From Jeotgalicoccus aerolatus (GTDB lineage Bacteria > Bacillota > Bacilli > Staphylococcales > Salinicoccaceae): 64,000 bases of DNA. Location of the stretch: NCBI RefSeq assembly GCF_014635205.1, contig NZ_BMCN01000002.1, forward strand, positions 62,001-126,000. The letters are read 5' to 3'. Of this stretch, positions 53,763-64,000 are shown piece after piece (the stretch's first letter is position 1; every line of letters begins with the position of its first letter). The translations under genes and the position numbers were made by a program. Under the pieces are notes generated by a model that saw only the letters and a program-made list of their open reading frames with translations, had not been told where the DNA came from and made no database searches.

Positions 53763-54863
53763 TTATACGTTAAATCTGAAGTGAACAACGTCGCCGTCTT
53801 TCATAATGTATTCTTTACCTTCCAGACGGACTTTCCCTGCTTCTTTTGCTTTCGCTTCACTGCCGGCTTCGACGAGATCGTCGTAGCCGACTGTTTCCGC
53901 ACGGATAAATCCTTTTTGGAAGTCGGTATGAATAATTCCCGCACATTCCGGAGCAGTCATCCCTTTTTTAAATGTCCATGCTCTGACTTCCTGCACACCT
54001 GCAGTGAAGTAAGTCGCCAGACCGAGCAAATCGTAAGATGCTCTGACAAGTTTGTCGAGGCCGGATTCTTCCAAGCCCAGTTCCTCTAAGAACATTTCTT
54101 TTTCATCGTCATCTAGCACTGCGATTTCTTCTTCAACTTTTGCAGAAATAACGATAACTTCAGATCCTTCTTCTTCAGCATATTTTTTAATTGCTGCTAA
54201 ATGCGCGTTGTCTTCTAGTGATGATAAGTCATCCTCGGAAACGTTCGCCACATATAAGGCCGGTTTTTGAGTCAGCAGGTGGAAGTGTTTGACCGATTTA
54301 ATTTCTTCTTCTGAAAAATCGAGTGAACGCACAGGTTTTCCAGCTTCCAAACCTTCTTTGATTTTCGTTAAAATTTTCGCTTCAGCCATGGCATCTTTAT
54401 CTTTTTGTTTCGCCATTTTTTCTACTTTCGGCAAACGCTTGTCGACACTTTCAAGATCGGCAAAAATTAATTCCATATTGATGACTTCAATGTCATCAAG
54501 GGGATCGACTTTACCTGAAACGTGAGTGACATTCTCGTCATTGAATGCACGGACAACCTGACAGATTGCATCCACTTCACGGATGTTTGCCAGGAATTTG
54601 TTACCGAGTCCCTCGCCTTTAGATGCACCCTTTACAATTCCTGCAATATCCGTAAATTCAAATGCTGTCGGCACAGTTTTTTTCGGTTCGACCATTTGTG
54701 TCAGGATATTTAATCTCTCATCCGGCACTTCTACGATTCCGACGTTTGGATCGATTGTTGCGAAAGGGTAGTTGGCAGCAAGTGCACCCGCTTTTGTTAT
54801 TGCGTTAAAAAGTGTTGATTTACCGACGTTCGGCAAACCGACTATTCCTGCAGTTAAAGACAT
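53763..54863 (-). CDS. ychF: Ribosome-associated ATPase YchF (OLA1 family)
   Basis: 366 residues. The P-loop NTPase has GLPNVGKSTLFNAITKAGAL (G1), followed by a coiled-coil insert and a C-terminal TGS domain (YFTAGVQEVRAWTFKKGMTA, then IHTDFQKGFIRAE). The family prefers ATP over GTP. Full length. It belongs to the conserved block DUF951-ychF-rpsF-ssb. Confidence 0.95.
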   Translation of the reverse strand: MSLTAGIVGLPNVGKSTLFNAITKAGALAANYPFATIDPNVGIVEVPDERLNILTQMVEPKKTVPTAFEFTDIAGIVKGASKGEGLGNKFLANIREVDAICQVVRAFNDENVTHVSGKVDPLDDIEVINMELIFADLESVDKRLPKVEKMAKQKDKDAMAEAKILTKIKEGLEAGKPVRSLDFSEEEIKSVKHFHLLTQKPALYVANVSEDDLSSLEDNAHLAAIKKYAEEEGSEVIVISAKVEEEIAVLDDDEKEMFLEELGLEESGLDKLVRASYDLLGLATYFTAGVQEVRAWTFKKGMTAPECAGIIHTDFQKGFIRAETVGYDDLVEAGSEAKAKEAGKVRLEGKEYIMKDGDVVHFRFNV

Positions 54864-54876
54864 TTTAGTTGCTCCT

Positions 54877-55068
54877 TTAGTTTAAAATTACTTTTTTGAG
54901 ACGTTTATCAAAGTCGCGGCGCGGCATCATTATCGTCCGGTCGCAATTCGTACATCTGATTTTTATATCCGCACCCATCCGGACAATTTGAAAATTGTTC
55001 GTTCCGCAGGGGTGCGGTTTTTTCATTTCAACAATGTTATTTAAATCATATCTCTTTTCCGTCATCAC
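54877..55068 (-). CDS. DUF951 protein
   Basis: A 63-residue basic protein with HPCGTNNFQIVRMGADIKIR followed by CTNC, a small zinc-ribbon-like cysteine set. The family is conserved between mscS/parB and ychF in Firmicutes; function is unknown. It lies directly after the MscS gene, with which it is probably coupled. Confidence 0.9.
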   Translation of the reverse strand: MMTEKRYDLNNIVEMKKPHPCGTNNFQIVRMGADIKIRCTNCDRTIMMPRRDFDKRLKKVILN

Positions 55069-55998
55069 TTACACCTCGGCATCTGTTTGATCGAAATCAC
55101 TAATATCCATCGTTGGTACAGATACAAATACACCTTGAGATTCTAAGTACTGTTTCAAGCGTTTACGCGTTCTTCTGGCTGCACCGAAGTGTTCCATCGG
55201 CTGAGCGGTCAGCATAATGCGGATCGTCGCTTCACCCTGCTGGATATCCTGAACACCGAGTATTGCCGGCTGCTCTACCAGCACTTCTTCTTCACGCCAA
55301 TGATTTTCAAAATACTTATCGATCGTTGATTCCACTTGATCCAGATCTTCCTGAATAGAGAAATTCATATCTAAAAATGCGATTGAATTATAACGTGAAA
55401 AGTTAACCACTTCGTTAATCGTACCGTTTGGAATCATGTACAATTCGCCTTCGTAACCCTGAATGCGTGATGAACGCAATCCTAATGATAACATTTCACC
55501 TTCTGCAACAGTAGTCCCCGATGTATTGACTCTGACAAAATCACCTTTATCAAATTGATTTTCCAAGATGATAAAGAATCCGGTGATCATATCTTTCACT
55601 AAGCTCTGTGCACCAAAACCTATAGCCAGACCGACAACACCGGCCCCGGCTAACAGTGTAGCAACCGGAATATTGAATGATTCAAGCACTGCCACGACAA
55701 CGAAGAACCAGATAAATATCGTGACCCCGTTCTGCAGTACATTAATCAGCGTCTGATTACGTTTATCCGAACCTTTCAGACGGGATTTTGATTTATATTT
55801 AAAGAAATTATCTATTAAGCGGTTGGCTATTTTTGTCAGAATATAACCTGCGATTAACAGAATAACTGATACAAGGACGCTCGTCCCGATATTGATCCAT
55901 AGCTCAGGAGAAGTCAGTTCCTGATAGATCTCCTCGAAAAATGTCAGGTCAAGCGGTTCTTCTGTATTTGCTGTGTTAAATAGAGTTAAAAACTTCAT
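55069..55998 (-). CDS. MscS-family mechanosensitive channel
   Basis: 309 residues with three membrane helices (residues 33-56, 85-110, 115-145). The pore region LAGAGVVGLAIGFGAQSLVKDMI is the small-conductance MscS motif, followed by the beta domain VRVNTSGTTVAEGEMLSLGL and a cytosolic cage. It releases solutes during hypo-osmotic shock. Operon with DUF951 downstream. Confidence 0.93.
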   Translation of the reverse strand: MKFLTLFNTANTEEPLDLTFFEEIYQELTSPELWINIGTSVLVSVILLIAGYILTKIANRLIDNFFKYKSKSRLKGSDKRNQTLINVLQNGVTIFIWFFVVVAVLESFNIPVATLLAGAGVVGLAIGFGAQSLVKDMITGFFIILENQFDKGDFVRVNTSGTTVAEGEMLSLGLRSSRIQGYEGELYMIPNGTINEVVNFSRYNSIAFLDMNFSIQEDLDQVESTIDKYFENHWREEEVLVEQPAILGVQDIQQGEATIRIMLTAQPMEHFGAARRTRKRLKQYLESQGVFVSVPTMDISDFDQTDAEV

Positions 55999-56016
55999 AC
56001 ATCCAAGCCTCTTTCT

Positions 56017-56790
56017 TTATTTTTTCTGAAGCATCGCCAAAATTCTTTTGAATTCTTCTTCCGATGTAAACTCCAGCTGTATCAATCCTTTATTTTTCAC
56101 TTTTTTTATTTCTACATTTGTACCGTAATGTTCTTTCAGCTGATTTTCGTAGCCCTGTAAAAATTTAAGCTTTTTACTCGTTTTTCTAATTTTTTTCTTC
56201 TTATCGAAAGTCTTCACATAGGCTTCAAGCGCCCGCACACTCATATGTTTAGCAATCGCCTCACTGGCCACCTGCTCCATCAGTACAGGATCTCTTAAGG
56301 ATAATAGTGTCCGCCCATGCGCACTGCTCAACTTGTCCTGATTCATTGCAGATTTAACAGCTGCCGGCAAGTTTAACAGACGGAGCATATTAGCAATATA
56401 CGATCTTGATTTACCGAGACGCTGAGACAGCCCATCCTGAGTCAGACCCGCTGTATTCATCAGCTGTTTATAACTCTCCGCTTCCTCCAGCGCACTTAAA
56501 TCTTCACGCTGCAGATTTTCTATAATCGCAAGCTCCATCATTTCCTTATCAGACATATCGGTAATGATGGCAGGAATTGCAGCGAGCCCTGCTTTCTTGC
56601 TCGCCCTCAGTCTCCGTTCACCAGCGACCAGTGTGTAGCCTTTAACTGCCTTTCTGACAGTAATCGGCTGCATAACACCGTGAGTTAGAATACTGTGTTT
56701 TAAATCTTCCAGTTTATCCTCATCGAAAGTCTGCCTCGGCTGATATGGGTTTTTGCGTATTTCTTTAATTGGCAGTTCTACAATTTCCAC
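56017..56790 (-). CDS. parB: Chromosome-partitioning protein ParB (Spo0J)
   Basis: 257 residues. The N-terminal CTPase/ParB domain has PIKEIRKNPYQPRQTFDEDK and YTLVAGERRLRASKKAGLAA. The HTH region includes LTQDGLSQRLGKSRSYIANM. It binds parS and loads SMC near the origin. No parA/soj is adjacent, as in staphylococci. No canonical parS was found in this window. Confidence 0.93.
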   Translation of the reverse strand: MEIVELPIKEIRKNPYQPRQTFDEDKLEDLKHSILTHGVMQPITVRKAVKGYTLVAGERRLRASKKAGLAAIPAIITDMSDKEMMELAIIENLQREDLSALEEAESYKQLMNTAGLTQDGLSQRLGKSRSYIANMLRLLNLPAAVKSAMNQDKLSSAHGRTLLSLRDPVLMEQVASEAIAKHMSVRALEAYVKTFDKKKKIRKTSKKLKFLQGYENQLKEHYGTNVEIKKVKNKGLIQLEFTSEEEFKRILAMLQKK

Positions 56791-56859
56791 CGCGCTTCAC
56801 CGACTTTGCATAGTTAAAATACAGTTCAATTATAACAAGAAGCGTACTGTTTGTAAGTT

Positions 56860-56887
56860 AAAAAAGCACCCGTACAAAAGTACGGGC
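56860..56887 (-). terminator. Terminator downstream of noc
   Basis: GCACCCGTAC and GTACGGGCAC arms followed by TTTTTTAAC on the minus strand. parB, about 70 bases further on, therefore probably has its own promoter. Confidence 0.85.
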
Positions 56888-56888
56888 A

Positions 56889-57713
56889 CTATTTATATAT
56901 ACGTATCGTTACTTCGTGCATATCATCGGTTTCCGATGATTCCATTTTTACTTCTATGCCTTTGTCCCGAAGTTTTTTAAGATCCCGCTCAAAGTCATTC
57001 AGCATGAAGGTCACATCGTCATTAAAATTAATCTGCTCCATCCGAACCTTCTGCCGGTTCTTTACAGCGAGCTCAGTCTCTTTAACGGTCAAGTTATCCT
57101 TAACGATATTTTTCAGCACGTCGCATTGGGTATCGTTATCCAGTATAAGCAGTGCCCGCGCGTGTCTTTCAGTAATATCATCGTTTTCGAGCGCCGTTAT
57201 AACGTCGTTAGATAATTTTAAAAGCCTTAATTTATTAGCGATAAACGATTGGCTTTTCCCGATGCTTTCAGCAAGATTTTTTTGCGTAATATCATCCATC
57301 TGCAGCAGCTGCTTGTACGCTCTTGCCTCTTCGATACTGGATAAATTCTCCCGCTGTATATTTTCGATCAGTGCAATGGCTGCAGACTCCTGATCGGTTA
57401 AATATTTAACAATGGCCTGGGTATCTTCATATCCTAAATGTTTCAACGCTCTGAATCTGCGCTCACCGGCAATAATTTCATACATGCCTTCTTCAATCGG
57501 ACGCAGTGTAATCGGCTGCAGCAGTCCGTGCGCTTTGATGGAATGTGCGAGTTCCTCAATACGCTGATGATTAAATACTGTCCGCGGCTGATACTGGTTC
57601 GGCACGATGTGCTCTACGGGTACAGTGACTAAAGAGTCGTCATCAGAACGCGTTTCACTTTTATCTATTAGATTAAATAATTTTGAAAATGGCTTTTTCA
57701 CACATTCCACCAC
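56889..57713 (-). CDS. noc: Nucleoid occlusion protein Noc
   Basis: 274 residues, a ParB paralogue beginning MVECVKKPFSKLFNLIDKSE, whose amphipathic start fits the membrane-targeting helix of Noc. The ParB motif EIIAGERRFRALKHLGYEDT and HTH IGKSQSFIANKLRLL follow. Noc binds scattered sites and blocks division over the nucleoid. Two candidate binding sites occur in the window. It lies 4 bases after rsmG. Confidence 0.92.
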   Translation of the reverse strand: MVECVKKPFSKLFNLIDKSETRSDDDSLVTVPVEHIVPNQYQPRTVFNHQRIEELAHSIKAHGLLQPITLRPIEEGMYEIIAGERRFRALKHLGYEDTQAIVKYLTDQESAAIALIENIQRENLSSIEEARAYKQLLQMDDITQKNLAESIGKSQSFIANKLRLLKLSNDVITALENDDITERHARALLILDNDTQCDVLKNIVKDNLTVKETELAVKNRQKVRMEQINFNDDVTFMLNDFERDLKKLRDKGIEVKMESSETDDMHEVTIRIYK

Positions 57714-57717
57714 CCTT

Positions 57718-58431
57718 TTATTTTAATGGGGATTTGTTAGGCGTACCCGGTTTACGCGGATACTTCTTAGGTGTCTTACGTATTTTATCGATCATCATAA
57801 TATAACGGTCACTGTCTTCCTGCGGCAATGACAGCTTATGAACTTCTGACAGTTTTCCGCCAAGCAGCTCGAGAGCAAATTTACTTTCATCGAGCTCTTC
57901 CTGTGCTTTTTTACCTTTCATAACGATAAACTGTCCCCCTGTACGAACGAGCGGCAAGCACAGTTCCGATAAGACATTCAGCTGGGCAACGGCACGTGCT
58001 GTGACGACATCAAACATATGTCTCGCCTGATGCTGGCCAAACGTCTCTGCTCTGTCGTGTACCAGATGAATTTTAGTTAATCCAAGCACAGCCGTTAATT
58101 CATTTAAAAAGTTAATACGTTTATTCAGTGAATCAACGATTGTAATTTTTAAATCCGGACGGATAATTTTCATTGGAATACTCGGAAATCCTGCACCTGC
58201 ACCGACATCGCAGAGACTTGCATTCTCTTCAATGTCAGCATAGAACAGCGGTGTAATCGAGTCGTAAAAGTGTTTCAAATACACTTCTTCGAGTTCGGTT
58301 ACTGCAGTCAGGTTAATTTTTTCATTCCACTCGACAAGCTTAGTGTAATAAAGTTTGAATTGTCCAATCTGATCAACAGTCAGCTCAATTCCTTTTTCTT
58401 TCAGTGCATTTATAAATTCTGTTTCGTTCAT
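57718..58431 (-). CDS. rsmG: 16S rRNA (guanine-N7) methyltransferase RsmG
   Basis: 237 residues. The SAM motif [20 protein letters not shown] and [20 protein letters not shown] are diagnostic of RsmG/GidB, which methylates G527 of 16S rRNA. It overlaps mnmG by 4 bases. Confidence 0.96.
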   Translation of the reverse strand: MNETEFINALKEKGIELTVDQIGQFKLYYTKLVEWNEKINLTAVTELEEVYLKHFYDSITPLFYADIEENASLCDVGAGAGFPSIPMKIIRPDLKITIVDSLNKRINFLNELTAVLGLTKIHLVHDRAETFGQHQARHMFDVVTARAVAQLNVLSELCLPLVRTGGQFIVMKGKKAQEELDESKFALELLGGKLSEVHKLSLPQEDSDRYIMMIDKIRKTPKKYPRKPGTPNKSPLK

Positions 58432-60311
58432 GATCCTACCCTTTTCACACTACCTTGTTCGATATAGACTAAGAGAATGGAAATATCCGCAGGATTTACT
58501 CCGGAAATACGGGATGCCTGTGCGATGTTCAGCGGCTTCACTTCTTTTAGTTTCATGCGCGCTTCTGTCGCGATAGAATTCACTGCATCGTAATCGATGT
58601 TTTCAGGAATTTTCTTATCTTCCATACGCTTCATCTTATCGACTTGCTGTAATGATTTTTTAATATAACCATCGTATTTAATTTGAACTTCAGCCTGCTC
58701 ATACTCATCCTGCTTCAGCGTAATCTCTTCGCCGAGAATTTCCATAATAGAGGTATAATCCATTTCTGGACGTCTCAGCAGATCAGCTGCCAGTATACCG
58801 TCTTTTAAGGCTGTACCGCCGCGTTCTGCAACGATTTTTTGAGTATGTTCATTCGGTTTAATACGTACTGTGTTCAGGCGGTCCAGTTCCGCTTCAATAT
58901 TTGCTTTTTTCTGGTTGAATCGTTCAAAACGCTCATCGCTGATCAGTTTCTGCTCATGGCCGATTTCAGTCAGACGAAGATCTGCATTATCGTGACGGAG
59001 CAGCAATCTGTGTTCCGCACGGGACGTTAAGAGACGGTAAGGTTCATTTGTACCTTTAGTCACCAGATCATCGATTAAAACACCTATATAAGCATCTGTA
59101 CGGCTTAGAATCAGTTCTTCTTCACCAAGTAAATTATTCGCAGCGTTAATGCCTGCGATTAACCCTTGTCCTGCCGCTTCTTCATAACCGCTCGTACCGT
59201 TAATTTGTCCAGCAGTGTAAAGATTTTTAATTTTTTTAGTTTCCAGTGTCGGCCACAGCTGAGTCGGTACCAGTGCATCGTACTCGATGGCATAGCCTGC
59301 ACGCATCATGCGTGCATTTTCAAGTCCGGGTATGCTCGTTACCATTTCACGCTGTACGTTTTCCGGCATACTTGTCGATAGCCCCTGCACATAGACTTCT
59401 TTTGTATTGCGGCCTTCCGGCTCTAAGAAAATCTGGTGGCGGGGTTTATCGTTAAAACGAACGATTTTGTCTTCAATTGATGGACAATATCTCGGACCCG
59501 TACCTTGGACGACACCTGAATACATCGCTGATAAATGAAGATTTGCCGTAATAATTTCGTGTGTATCCTGCGACGTATAAGTCAGCCAGCATGGCAGCTG
59601 GTCCATAATAAATTCTGTCGTATCGAAGCTGAAAGCGCGAGGAACATCGTCGCCGGGCTGAATTTCAGTTTTCGTATAATCGATAGAATCTGCATTGACG
59701 CGCGGCGGTGTTCCAGTTTTGAAACGGATAATTTCAAAGCCTAAATCCTTCAGCTGATCTGCCAGTGCAAGCGATGGAATCTGATGATTCGGTCCACTTG
59801 AATATTTAAGATCGCCGAGAATAATTTCTCCGCGTAAAAATGTCCCTGTCGTAATAATGACAGCATCCGCATCGTAGACAGAACCGATATTCGTTTTAAC
59901 ACCGCGAACGACATCGTCTTCAATAATAATTTCGTCAACCAGCCCCTGAAGAATATCTAAATTCGGTTCATCTTCAAGTACTGATTTCATTTCCTGCTGG
60001 TAAAGCACTTTATCTGCCTGTGCACGCAGTGCACGGACTGCTGGTCCTTTACCTGTGTTAAGCATCCGCATCTGGATGTGAGTTTTGTCTATCACTTTTG
60101 CCATTTGGCCGCCGAGTGCATCTATTTCACGTACGACGATTCCTTTTGCCGGTCCTCCGACAGAAGGATTACACGGCATAAATGCAATGTTATCCAGATT
60201 GATTGTCAGCATTAGCGTTTTTAATCCTTTGCGGCTCGCTGCAAGTCCCGCTTCGACACCAGCGTGACCTGCGCCGATAACGATGACATCATATTTAATA
60301 TTGCCGGTCAT
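58428..60311 (-). CDS. mnmG: tRNA uridine-5-carboxymethylaminomethyl synthesis enzyme MnmG
   Basis: 627 residues. FAD-binding [20 protein letters not shown] is at the start, with the GidA signatures [20 protein letters not shown] and [21 protein letters not shown]. Works with MnmE to modify the wobble uridine of tRNAs. Full length, in the mnmE-mnmG-rsmG-noc run. Confidence 0.97.
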   Translation of the reverse strand: MTGNIKYDVIVIGAGHAGVEAGLAASRKGLKTLMLTINLDNIAFMPCNPSVGGPAKGIVVREIDALGGQMAKVIDKTHIQMRMLNTGKGPAVRALRAQADKVLYQQEMKSVLEDEPNLDILQGLVDEIIIEDDVVRGVKTNIGSVYDADAVIITTGTFLRGEIILGDLKYSSGPNHQIPSLALADQLKDLGFEIIRFKTGTPPRVNADSIDYTKTEIQPGDDVPRAFSFDTTEFIMDQLPCWLTYTSQDTHEIITANLHLSAMYSGVVQGTGPRYCPSIEDKIVRFNDKPRHQIFLEPEGRNTKEVYVQGLSTSMPENVQREMVTSIPGLENARMMRAGYAIEYDALVPTQLWPTLETKKIKNLYTAGQINGTSGYEEAAGQGLIAGINAANNLLGEEELILSRTDAYIGVLIDDLVTKGTNEPYRLLTSRAEHRLLLRHDNADLRLTEIGHEQKLISDERFERFNQKKANIEAELDRLNTVRIKPNEHTQKIVAERGGTALKDGILAADLLRRPEMDYTSIMEILGEEITLKQDEYEQAEVQIKYDGYIKKSLQQVDKMKRMEDKKIPENIDYDAVNSIATEARMKLKEVKPLNIAQASRISGVNPADISILLVYIEQGSVKRVGS

Positions 60312-60328
60312 TATTTAACCTCCTGTAT

Positions 60329-61705
60329 TTACTTCCCTAGACAGAATTGACTAAAGAGTTTATCTATTAATTGTTCCGATACATCTTCACCGATAACTTC
60401 ACCGAGCAGCTCCCAAGTTTTAATGAGATCAATTTGGACAATATCTACCGGGACATCCATTTCCGCTGAAGAAATGGCATCTTCGATAGATGTTTTTGCC
60501 TGCTCGAGTAAATTGATATGACGGTTATTCGATACATAAGTCGAATCCGTCGATGACAGGCTGCCGTCGAAAAACATTTTTTGAATTTCATTTTCGAGTG
60601 CATCGACACCCTGGTCATTAATAATGGACGTTTTAATCAACGGTATTTTAAAATGCTCTTCCAGATATTTAATATCCAGTTTATTATCAAGATCGAGCTT
60701 ATTCACAATACCGATTACTTTTTTATCATCTGCTGAGTTTAACAGCTCTATATCTTCAGGTGTTAATTCATCATTGTTGTTCATCACATATAAAATCAGT
60801 TCTGCACCTTTCAGCGCCTCTCTTGAACGTTCTACACCGATTTTTTCTACGATATCATCCGTTTCTCTGATCCCTGCCGTATCGACAAGTTTTAACGGGA
60901 TGCCGTTGACGTTGACATATTCTTCTAAAATGTCGCGCGTAGTACCGGCAACATCAGTGACAATCGCCTTATTATCCTGAATCAGATAATTTAACAGCGA
61001 ACTTTTGCCGACGTTCGGCTTACCGACGATGACCGTGCTCAGACCTTCGCGTAAAATACGGCCTTCAGTACTTGATTTTAATAATGCCTCAATATCCTGA
61101 AGGACTGATTTAGCCTCTGTCAGCAGTAAAGCTGTCGTCGCTTCTTCGACGTCATCGTATTCCGGATAATCGATATTCACTTCGACTTGAGCCAGTATAT
61201 TTAAAATACTCTGACGCAATGATTCAATATATGTTTTTAAGCGCCCCTGCACTTGCTGGTTGGCAACTTTTGATGCTTCGTTTGTTTTCGCACGGATAAA
61301 ATCCATCACCGCTTCAGCCTGTGACAAGTCCACCCGTCCATTTAAAAAGGCGCGTTTCGTAAATTCACCGGGTTCTGCCATTCTGGCACCGTTGTTTAAT
61401 GTCAGCTGCAGCACACGGTTGACTGTATGAATACCGCCGTGGCAATTAATCTCTACAATATCTTCTCTCGTGTAGGTCTTCGGTGCACGCATTAAAGCCA
61501 CCATCACTTCTTCCACCGTTTCACCTGACTTCGGATCGACAATGTGTCCGTAATTAATGGTGTGCGAATCTGTTTCAGCTAACTTTTTCGCTCCTTTATA
61601 CAGACGGTCTGCAATTTCAATCGCATCTTCACCTGATAAACGAACGATTGCAATCGCTCCTTCACCAACCGGTGTGGAGATGCTTGATATCGTTTCAAAT
61701 TGCAT
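60329..61705 (-). CDS. mnmE: tRNA modification GTPase MnmE
   Basis: 458 residues. The tetrahydrofolate-binding N-domain ([20 protein letters not shown]) precedes the inserted G domain ([28 protein letters not shown]) and ends with the conserved FCLGK cysteine motif. Partner of MnmG. Confidence 0.97.
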   Translation of the reverse strand: MQFETISSISTPVGEGAIAIVRLSGEDAIEIADRLYKGAKKLAETDSHTINYGHIVDPKSGETVEEVMVALMRAPKTYTREDIVEINCHGGIHTVNRVLQLTLNNGARMAEPGEFTKRAFLNGRVDLSQAEAVMDFIRAKTNEASKVANQQVQGRLKTYIESLRQSILNILAQVEVNIDYPEYDDVEEATTALLLTEAKSVLQDIEALLKSSTEGRILREGLSTVIVGKPNVGKSSLLNYLIQDNKAIVTDVAGTTRDILEEYVNVNGIPLKLVDTAGIRETDDIVEKIGVERSREALKGAELILYVMNNNDELTPEDIELLNSADDKKVIGIVNKLDLDNKLDIKYLEEHFKIPLIKTSIINDQGVDALENEIQKMFFDGSLSSTDSTYVSNNRHINLLEQAKTSIEDAISSAEMDVPVDIVQIDLIKTWELLGEVIGEDVSEQLIDKLFSQFCLGK

Positions 61706-61718
61706 TTTAAAAACTCCT

Positions 61719-62549
61719 TTATTTCTTAATAATCACAACGCGGCGATTCGGTTCCCGTCCTTCGGAATACGTTTCTATATCCTTCATTCTGCTGAGCACA
61801 TGATGCATGATTTTACGTTCAAACGACGGCATCGGCTCCATTTTTACCGGTTCTTCGGTCCGCAATGCTTTTTTCGACATGTTAACTGCAAGATTCTCCA
61901 GTGTTTCCCGGCGTTTCGCACGGTAATCTTCCACATCTAAAAATACTGAGCCATAGCTCTTATATATCGTATTAAAATAATTTTGCGCCAGCTCTTGCAG
62001 CGCATTCAAAGTCTGTCCGCGTTTGCCGATAATTTTCGCTGCAAGTTCTGCATGAAATTCAATTGTCACCTGATTATCTTTAATGCTGGTCACTGTCTCA
62101 TTCGGAATATTCATTTCATGCACGATTCTGGAAACATACTGTGCCGTTTCTTCAGCTGCACTGTTGATCGGCGATTCGTTAATCATTTCTTCGTCGTCAG
62201 TACGCACTTCATCAACAGATATTTCGACACTTTCTTCTTCAGGAACGTCTTCCTCAGGAATTTCAGGCTGAACAGCTTCTTCAGTTTCACTTGTTATATC
62301 CTCTGTCGCTGTTTTCGGACTTGCTGCCTGATTCTTCTCTTCTATTAATGCTTCGATAGAACCATACGTTTTCAGTTCGGGGTTGATCACCGTCAATTTC
62401 ACTTCTGCATCGCGTTTGCCGAATCCTAAAAAACCGCTGCTGCCGCTGTCAGTCACTTCAATCTTAATATCATCTTCTGTGACACCAAGCTCATTCAAAC
62501 CTTTGGCAACTGCATCATCTACTGTCTTTTCAGTATAAATTCTGTACAT
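61719..62549 (-). CDS. jag: Jag/KhpB RNA-binding protein
   Basis: 276 residues. Jag-N domain ([36 protein letters not shown]), an acidic linker (about 80-140), a KH domain with [20 protein letters not shown], and R3H ([20 protein letters not shown], ending GREPNRRVV). Binds RNA and affects cell elongation in relatives. No yidC gene lies between it and rnpA. Confidence 0.93.
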   Translation of the reverse strand: MYRIYTEKTVDDAVAKGLNELGVTEDDIKIEVTDSGSSGFLGFGKRDAEVKLTVINPELKTYGSIEALIEEKNQAASPKTATEDITSETEEAVQPEIPEEDVPEEESVEISVDEVRTDDEEMINESPINSAAEETAQYVSRIVHEMNIPNETVTSIKDNQVTIEFHAELAAKIIGKRGQTLNALQELAQNYFNTIYKSYGSVFLDVEDYRAKRRETLENLAVNMSKKALRTEEPVKMEPMPSFERKIMHHVLSRMKDIETYSEGREPNRRVVIIKK

Positions 62550-62564
62550 AATACTACCTCCGTA

Positions 62565-62900
62565 TTATTTAATACATTTTGCGATTCTTAAGACATGCAA
62601 TAATGATTTCTCCATCTCATGATAGTCCATATCTTTGACGGGATTTCTTGCGATAACCACATACTCGCGCGGTTTCAATTCTGTTTTATGAAGCTGATAA
62701 AAAGCGCGGATGCGCCGTTTGATCTGATTTCTTTTTACCGCATTGCCGAGACGTTTAGATACGCTGATGCCAAGTCTCAAGTGAGGGACTTCAGCATTGT
62801 CTTTCAAATAGACAACAAACTGCCTGTTGGCAAACGATTTACCTCGTTTAAAAATGAGTTTAAAATCTTTTTCTTTTTTAATTCTATATCGCTTTTTCAT
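62565..62900 (-). CDS. rnpA: Ribonuclease P protein component
   Basis: 111 residues. The RNR signature [20 protein letters not shown] is in the middle, and the start is [20 protein letters not shown]. It supports the RNase P RNA in tRNA 5'-maturation. Two consecutive ATG codons make 62903 or 62900 possible. Confidence 0.96.
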   Translation of the reverse strand: MKKRYRIKKEKDFKLIFKRGKSFANRQFVVYLKDNAEVPHLRLGISVSKRLGNAVKRNQIKRRIRAFYQLHKTELKPREYVVIARNPVKDMDYHEMEKSLLHVLRIAKCIK

Positions 62901-62988
62901 CATTATTACGCTCTTTCATATCTATGATTAATTATTATACTAAAAAGCACCTGTTTTATAAAACATCCGACATTGGCGCAAAAAAAAA

Positions 62989-63010
62989 GATCATCTTCGT
63001 CAGATGATCT
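62989..63010 (-). terminator. Terminator/attenuator between rpmH and rnpA
   Basis: AGATCATC and GATGATCT arms followed by nine T on the minus strand, so rpmH transcripts largely end before rnpA. Confidence 0.82.
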
Positions 63011-63015
63011 AAGTG

Positions 63016-63153
63016 TTATGCAGAAAGAACTTTTCTTCCTTTTCTTCTACGACGGGCAAGCACTTTGCGGCCGTTTTTAGTACTCATTCTCTCACGGAAA
63101 CCGTGTACTTTTGCACGTTTACGTTTATTTGGCTGATAGGTACGTTTTACCAT
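63016..63153 (-). CDS. rpmH: 50S ribosomal protein L34
   Basis: 45 residues beginning [20 protein letters not shown] and ending GRKVLSA, extremely basic, matching L34. GGAGGTGTAAT precedes the ATG at 63153. Too short for common ORF cut-offs. Marks the left side of oriC. Confidence 0.98.
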   Translation of the reverse strand: MVKRTYQPNKRKRAKVHGFRERMSTKNGRKVLARRRRKGRKVLSA

Positions 63154-63297
63154 TAATTACACCTCCGTTTAAATATATATCTCTGTCTTTTATCTTCTCT
63201 TAGAATTGCAACTACTAAAGAATACCAAAAACACGCAGTCTTTTCAACTTTTTATTTAAGATTCCTTCTATGAATGATTCATGGATTCATAATAAAA

Positions 63298-63576
63298 TGT
63301 GGATAACTTTAAGAGGCAGATGAGTTATCAACAGCTTAAAAATCGGTTTTCCCACAGTTTCACATGCTGTAGACAAAGATTTTGTGGAAAACTGTTAATT
63401 CTGTGCATAACTCTTAAAACTATTGATATACAAGATAAAATTAGTTATAATTCAAGGCATATCGTTGTGGATAAGTCAGGAATAGATTATAGTTATCCAC
63501 AAAATGTGCATAACCTGTGGGTAAATTTTCTACACCTGTGCAAATCAGTTATCCACAGGCTGTTATTTGTGAATAA
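63298..63576. other. Chromosomal replication origin (oriC), DnaA-box cluster
   Basis: Boxes close to TTATNCACA on either strand: 63298-63306, 63325-63333, 63383-63391 (TTTTCCACA), 63402-63410, 63466-63474, 63493-63501, 63505-63513, 63516-63524, 63549-63557 and 63568-63576. Three are perfect TTATCCACA in one direction or the other besides the first. They lie in an AT-rich stretch between rpmH and dnaA. The unwinding element is probably beyond dnaA, outside the window. Confidence 0.92.
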
Positions 63577-63590
63577 GAAAGGAATATTTT

Positions 63591-64000
63591 ATGAGCAGTT
63601 TAAATAGTATTTGGGAAAATGTGCTGGAAAATATCAGTGAAAACATTCCCACCGTCAGTTTTCAAACCTGGTTCAAAGATACAAAACTGATCGATTTAAA
63701 CAGCAGCAGTGCTGTCGTAAAAGCGGATAATGAATTCCAAAAAGGCTGGTTATCCGAAAAATATTTAACTTTAATTGAAACGAGCATCTACAGTGCGATC
63801 GGCGAAAATGTCTCAGTTAAAATCGTCTTTGAAGGCGAACAGCTGGACGAGACTCATGCTGCCGAGGAAAAGTCAGCTGAAAAATCCGATAATGTTCAAA
63901 TGAATATACCAGTGAAACATGCTCTAAATGAACAGCATACATTTGATACGTTCGTTATCGGCAACGGCAACCGCTTCTCTCATGCCGCTTCACTCGCTGT
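63591..64000 (+). CDS. dnaA: Replication initiator DnaA (N-terminal part)
   Basis: The ATG at 63591 (AAGAAAGGAATA upstream) opens a frame running off the right edge, 136 residues visible. Domain I is MSSLNSIWENVLENISENIP, then TVSFQTWFKDTKLIDLNSSS. A variable linker (about 85-115) leads to the start of the AAA+ domain, FDTFVIGNGNRFSHAASLAV. Truncated by the window, not broken. Confidence 0.98.
   Translation, partial: MSSLNSIWENVLENISENIPTVSFQTWFKDTKLIDLNSSSAVVKADNEFQKGWLSEKYLTLIETSIYSAIGENVSVKIVFEGEQLDETHAAEEKSAEKSDNVQMNIPVKHALNEQHTFDTFVIGNGNRFSHAASLA

Noticed and set aside
56017-57713. parS site near parB/noc
   Set aside because: No match to TGTTNCACGTGAAACA was found. CACGTG at about 52297 and 42555 lack the flanking arms.
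62550-62900. Missing yidC/spoIIIJ between rnpA and jag as an anomaly
   Set aside because: Staphylococcal relatives also lack yidC at this position, so it is a lineage trait and not a local deletion.

Overview
The window looks like the chromosome-origin region of a low-to-mid GC member of the Staphylococcaceae/Salinicoccaceae, probably close to Jeotgalicoccus (inference). The right end carries the Firmicutes origin block read leftwards from dnaA: oriC with about ten DnaA boxes, rpmH, rnpA, jag, mnmE, mnmG, rsmG, noc, parB, mscS, a DUF951 gene, ychF, rpsF and ssb. As in staphylococci, there is no yidC between rnpA and jag and no soj/parA beside parB. The genus is a guess from gene order and protein style; no database search was possible.

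Left edge (1-4.3 kb): an almost complete type II-A-like cas9 runs off the window, and a convincing tracrRNA is transcribed divergently just upstream of it. 4.3-19 kb: an RluA-family pseudouridine synthase, an SRPBCC protein, a YfcC-type carrier, a codBA cytosine-salvage operon behind a PyrR-type attenuator, a glutaredoxin/FrnE thiol-redox group, eleven copies of a 41-bp palindromic repeat, glycerate kinase, an AcuI-like reductase, a LanC-like/RocB-like pair, tRNA-Ala and a pentapeptide-repeat protein. 19-28 kb: M42 peptidase, cupin, then a possible RiPP/secreted-peptide operon (two serine-rich mini-peptides with a shared FEEIQPA leader, an ABC exporter and a soluble Ser/Thr kinase), a Tat-exported GMC dehydrogenase pair, and two secreted proteins with IsaA-like N-terminal repeats.

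28-48 kb: topB, purC with a PurR-type operator, a DMT transporter, AlkA, NhaC behind a cre-like promoter, a catabolic cluster whose symporter is broken (M24 hydrolase-like protein, ornithine-cyclodeaminase-like enzyme, D-cysteine desulfhydrase-like enzyme), guaBA, then a putative quorum-sensing locus. That locus has an HTH-TPR regulator followed by a 43-residue exported pro-peptide ending in FEF, very like PlcR/PapR, translationally coupled to a YfbU-like protein. 48-53 kb: the usual rpsF-ssb-rpsR operon is split by about 4.3 kb holding a PadR/HAAS pair and modA/modB genes without modC.

Several genes are broken: the sodium:solute symporter, one IsaA-like paralogue, a sarcosine/N-methyltryptophan oxidase fused to a VOC remnant, and one of the two serine-rich peptides. 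The strongest leads for undescribed biology are the kinase/exporter/twin-peptide operon, the PapR-like signalling locus, and the LanC-like protein with an unusual Cys-Cys zinc motif.
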